From NCBI GenBank assembly GCA_029260695.1, contig JAJDCT010000302.1, positions 1-7,027 of the forward strand: a DNA stretch of 7,027 bases. Direction: 5' to 3'. The notes under the pieces were generated by a model, which saw nothing but the letters and a program-made list of their open reading frames with translations, was not told the DNA's origin and searched no databases. Below, piece after piece: positions 5,193 through 7,027 of this stretch (position 1 is its first letter; each line of letters begins with the position of its first letter). The DNA comes from Phycisphaeraceae bacterium. Lineage in GTDB: Bacteria; Planctomycetota; Phycisphaerae; Phycisphaerales; Phycisphaeraceae. The position numbers and the translations under genes were made by a program.

Positions 5193-5409
5193 GGTAGTCT
5201 CCAAGTGTGGATGTTTGTAAGGCAGGCGTAAACGCCGGGCGGGCATTTTATGGCCCAAGAGGGGTACTGTATAGGACCCGGGCTCCCTGTGCAGCGGCTG
5301 TACCGAAATCCTGATCGAACGACCTGCATATTGATATGTGCCTTGCTGCCTGGGGCCTTGCAGGGGGGCTGTTGTTGAACCCGGCCTGCTTTCCCTACAC
5401 TATTCAGCC
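5193..5409. promoter_or_regulatory. Divergent intergenic region between ppiC and the transporter
   Basis: This 217-nt gap must hold promoters for both ppiC and the transporter, but no pair of good -35/-10 hexamers at 16-18 nt was found by eye on either strand. The clearest element is CATAT-TG-ATATG (5327-5338), a perfect 5-2-5 dyad 72 nt upstream of the chosen transporter start, which could be an operator. The ribosome site before the transporter ATG is poor. Confidence 0.4.
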
Positions 5410-6690
5410 ATGATCTATCTTCGCGCTCTTATTGGGATTGTGGTGCTGCTGTCTCTGGCCTGGTTGATGTCGGCCAACCGCAAACGGTTCCCCTGGCGGG
5501 TGGTGGCCACGGGGCTTGGGCTGCAGATCGGGTTGGCGTGGTTGATTCTGGCCACGGGCGTGGGGTACGAGGCGCTCGAGGCGGCGAAGGAATTCGTCGT
5601 CCGTCTTATTGAAGTGAACACCCGGGGCACGCAGATGGTGTTCGGCGACGACTTGCCGATGCGCAAGGGCCCGCAGTTCATCTTCGCATTTGCCACCAGC
5701 GGGCTGATCGTCATTATCTTCTTCTCCGCGCTGATGGCGGTGTTGTACCACCTGGGGGTCATGCAGGTGGTGATCTGGTTGCTTGCGCGTTTGATGTCGT
5801 TCTTCATGGGGGTCAGCGGTGCGGAGGCGATGGCGATGGCGGCGAACGTTTTCGCGGGGCAGACCGAGGCGCCTCTGGTGGTTAAGCCGTACCTTGCGAA
5901 GATGACGATGTCGGAACTTAATGCGCTGATGACCGGGGGGTTCGCGACGGTGGCGGGGTCGGTGCTGGCGGTATACATCGGGATCCTCGGGCCGGACATC
6001 GGGGCGCATCTTTTGACGGCGTCGTTGTTGAGTGCGCCGGCGGCGTTTGTGATTGCCAAGATCATCCGGCCGCAGGTCGAGGAGCCGGTGACCGGGCGGC
6101 ACGTCAAGCTGCGGATCGACCGCACGGCGCACAATCTGATCGAGGCGGCCGCCAACGGGACGCAGGACGGGCTGAAGCTGTGGTTGAATGTGATTGCGAT
6201 GCTGATCGCTTTCACGGCGCTGGTCGAATTGGTGAATTGGCCTTTGGGCTCGCTGGGCGTGGCGGCTTTCGAGATGGACCCGGGGGCGCTATCGGTCTCT
6301 TCGATCCTCGGATGGATTCTCGCGCCGTTGGCGTGGTGCATCGGAGTGGATGGCTGGCATGACTGCCAACTGGTCGGGGGCCTGATCGGGACGAAGCTTG
6401 CGATCAATGAATTGGTTGCGTTCATCGACATGGGTGCGATGCTGGGCCCGATCAATGAGGCGGGGGCGCACCCGGAGTCACAGTTCCTCAGCCCTCGGTC
6501 GGCAAAGCTGGTGGCGTATTCGATGTGCGGATTTGCTAACTTCGCCTCCATCGGGATTCAACTCGGTGGGATCGCGCCGCTGGTGCCGGAGCGCAAGACG
6601 GACCTGACCCGGCTGGCGTTGCGGGCGATGCTCGGCGGGGCGATCGCGTCGAGCTGCACCGCCGCTGTGGCGGGGATGTTTATTGAGTGA
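5410..6690 (+). CDS. nupC: NupC-type concentrative nucleoside transporter (CNT family)
   Basis: A 426-residue inner-membrane protein of the CNT family, which imports nucleosides by symport with H+ or Na+. Seen: an N-terminal segment MIYLRALIGIVVLLSLAW followed by SANRKRFPWR, the typical NupC opening; several further hydrophobic segments; GQTEAP at 150-155 followed by a Met-Ser-Glu-Leu...GGFATVAGSVLAVYIG block; NEL at 333-335 in the INELVAF motif; and CGFANFASIGIQLGG from 373. The GQTEAP and NE residues form the nucleoside-binding site in the family. Length is slightly above E. coli NupC (400). The ATG at 5410 is chosen over an in-frame GTG at 5338 because the extra 24 residues are Cys/Pro-rich and unlike the family; however, no clear Shine-Dalgarno site precedes 5410. 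Nucleoside specificity and coupling ion cannot be told from these motifs. No nucleoside catabolic gene is adjacent. Confidence 0.93.
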   Translation: MIYLRALIGIVVLLSLAWLMSANRKRFPWRVVATGLGLQIGLAWLILATGVGYEALEAAKEFVVRLIEVNTRGTQMVFGDDLPMRKGPQFIFAFATSGLIVIIFFSALMAVLYHLGVMQVVIWLLARLMSFFMGVSGAEAMAMAANVFAGQTEAPLVVKPYLAKMTMSELNALMTGGFATVAGSVLAVYIGILGPDIGAHLLTASLLSAPAAFVIAKIIRPQVEEPVTGRHVKLRIDRTAHNLIEAAANGTQDGLKLWLNVIAMLIAFTALVELVNWPLGSLGVAAFEMDPGALSVSSILGWILAPLAWCIGVDGWHDCQLVGGLIGTKLAINELVAFIDMGAMLGPINEAGAHPESQFLSPRSAKLVAYSMCGFANFASIGIQLGGIAPLVPERKTDLTRLALRAMLGGAIASSCTAAVAGMFIE

Positions 6691-7027
6691 GGCGGTGGAC
6701 TATCCGGCTTTCAAATCATCAGTTTTTAATCTCAGGTCATCGGTCTAAAAGACCTCACGAGGTCCCGGCGGTAACGGCAGGCGCGGGATCAGCGGGACCG
6801 GGTCGAGTCCGCGTCCTGTTTGTCCGTCATCTGGCCGGGGCGATCCGCTTGCAAGGCCCGTCACCGGGCGCACCTTTTGAGTACGCCTTTCCGTGGGGGC
6901 AGCCCGTGAGTCCCGGTCCTTTTAATCAGCGGATACTCAGGCAGCTGGCCGTCGCCGTCGTGAGGTTGTCGGCACCCCCGGCCCGCCCCCGGATGTTGGC
7001 AAACGTTGCATCCGTTGCCGTGCCGGG
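6691..7027. other. Right-end region without a supportable gene
   Basis: No recognisable protein or RNA family was found here on either strand. One plus-strand frame is open from a GTG at 6687, which overlaps the transporter stop as GTGA, right to the window edge (over 110 codons). Its product is Arg/Pro/Gly/Ala-rich with no motif and looks like a chance frame. A short minus-strand frame (7027 to a stop at 6926) is also open at the edge. Small GC-rich hairpins occur, such as GCCCG-TCAC-CGGGC near 6856-6869. A gene continuing past the edge is possible. Confidence 0.5.
6742..6764 (-). terminator. Two overlapping hairpins; weak minus-strand terminator candidate
   Basis: GGTCT-AAA-AGACC (6742-6754) and GACCT-CACG-AGGTC (6751-6764) share 4 nt and cannot form together. 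On the minus strand the second stem is followed directly by TTTTAGA, a weak intrinsic-terminator layout for a transcript entering from the right. On the plus strand there is no T-run after either stem, so it is not a clear transporter terminator. Confidence 0.3.

Noticed and set aside
5404..6551. Very long minus-strand open frames opposite the transporter (up to 378 codons)
   Set aside because: They are antisense shadows of a GC-rich membrane protein gene with unmistakable CNT motifs on the plus strand.
6801..6810. GGTCGAGTCC resembling a tRNA T-arm sequence
   Set aside because: It lacks the full GGTTCRANTCC form, and no acceptor, D or anticodon stem can be assembled around it.
6926..7027. 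Minus-strand frame open at the right edge, with a FANIR-like string as seen in aconitases
   Set aside because: Only about 33 codons are visible, the surrounding residues do not match the aconitase context, and the similarity is four or five residues.
6993..7027. ATG with a mildly hydrophobic beginning at the right edge
   Set aside because: There is no ribosome site before it and only twelve codons are visible.

Overview
This 7 kb window is moderately GC-rich bacterial chromosome holding eight complete genes and one gene cut by the left edge. Nothing in it proves the taxon. A SpoIIE/PP2C phosphatase, a BlaI/M56 pair with an FxLYD-like secreted partner, and a mix of clear and weak Shine-Dalgarno sites would fit a planctomycete or another Gram-negative environmental lineage. 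That placement is an inference with low confidence. No tRNA, rRNA, CRISPR array, insertion sequence or prophage gene was seen.

Layout. (a) 1-430, plus strand: the C-terminal part of a SpoIIE/RsbU-type phosphatase, convergent with what follows. (b) 548-3148, minus strand: a three-gene unit read right to left. It has a promoter with a consensus -35 box, two abutting BlaI-type operators, a BlaI/MecI/CopY repressor, a BlaR1-like M56 membrane metalloprotease overlapping it by 4 nt, and, 60 nt further on, a secreted Gly/Glu/His-rich protein with an FxLYD-like domain. (c) 3208-4832, minus strand: a TetR regulator with its own good promoter, an AhpD-like CxxC (carboxymuconolactone decarboxylase family) protein and a small 4-oxalocrotonate tautomerase-type protein, closed by a strong intrinsic terminator. 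(d) 4908-5192, minus strand: a stand-alone parvulin prolyl isomerase. (e) 5410-6690, plus strand: a NupC/CNT-family nucleoside transporter, divergent from the parvulin gene. (f) 6691-7027: no supportable gene, though one plus-strand frame stays open from a GTG that overlaps the transporter stop.

How the genes may work together. The BlaI-M56 pair is the classic repressor/protease signalling architecture. This M56 protein has no penicillin-sensor domain. Its extracytoplasmic loop and tail are instead acidic and His-rich, and the third gene encodes a secreted protein of similar composition. A self-contained envelope sensing circuit, possibly for metal or envelope stress, is the most interesting hypothesis here. 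The TetR/AhpD-like/tautomerase group looks like a small inducible redox or electrophile-response unit. The phosphatase, parvulin and transporter look like ordinary genes without a visible link to either unit.
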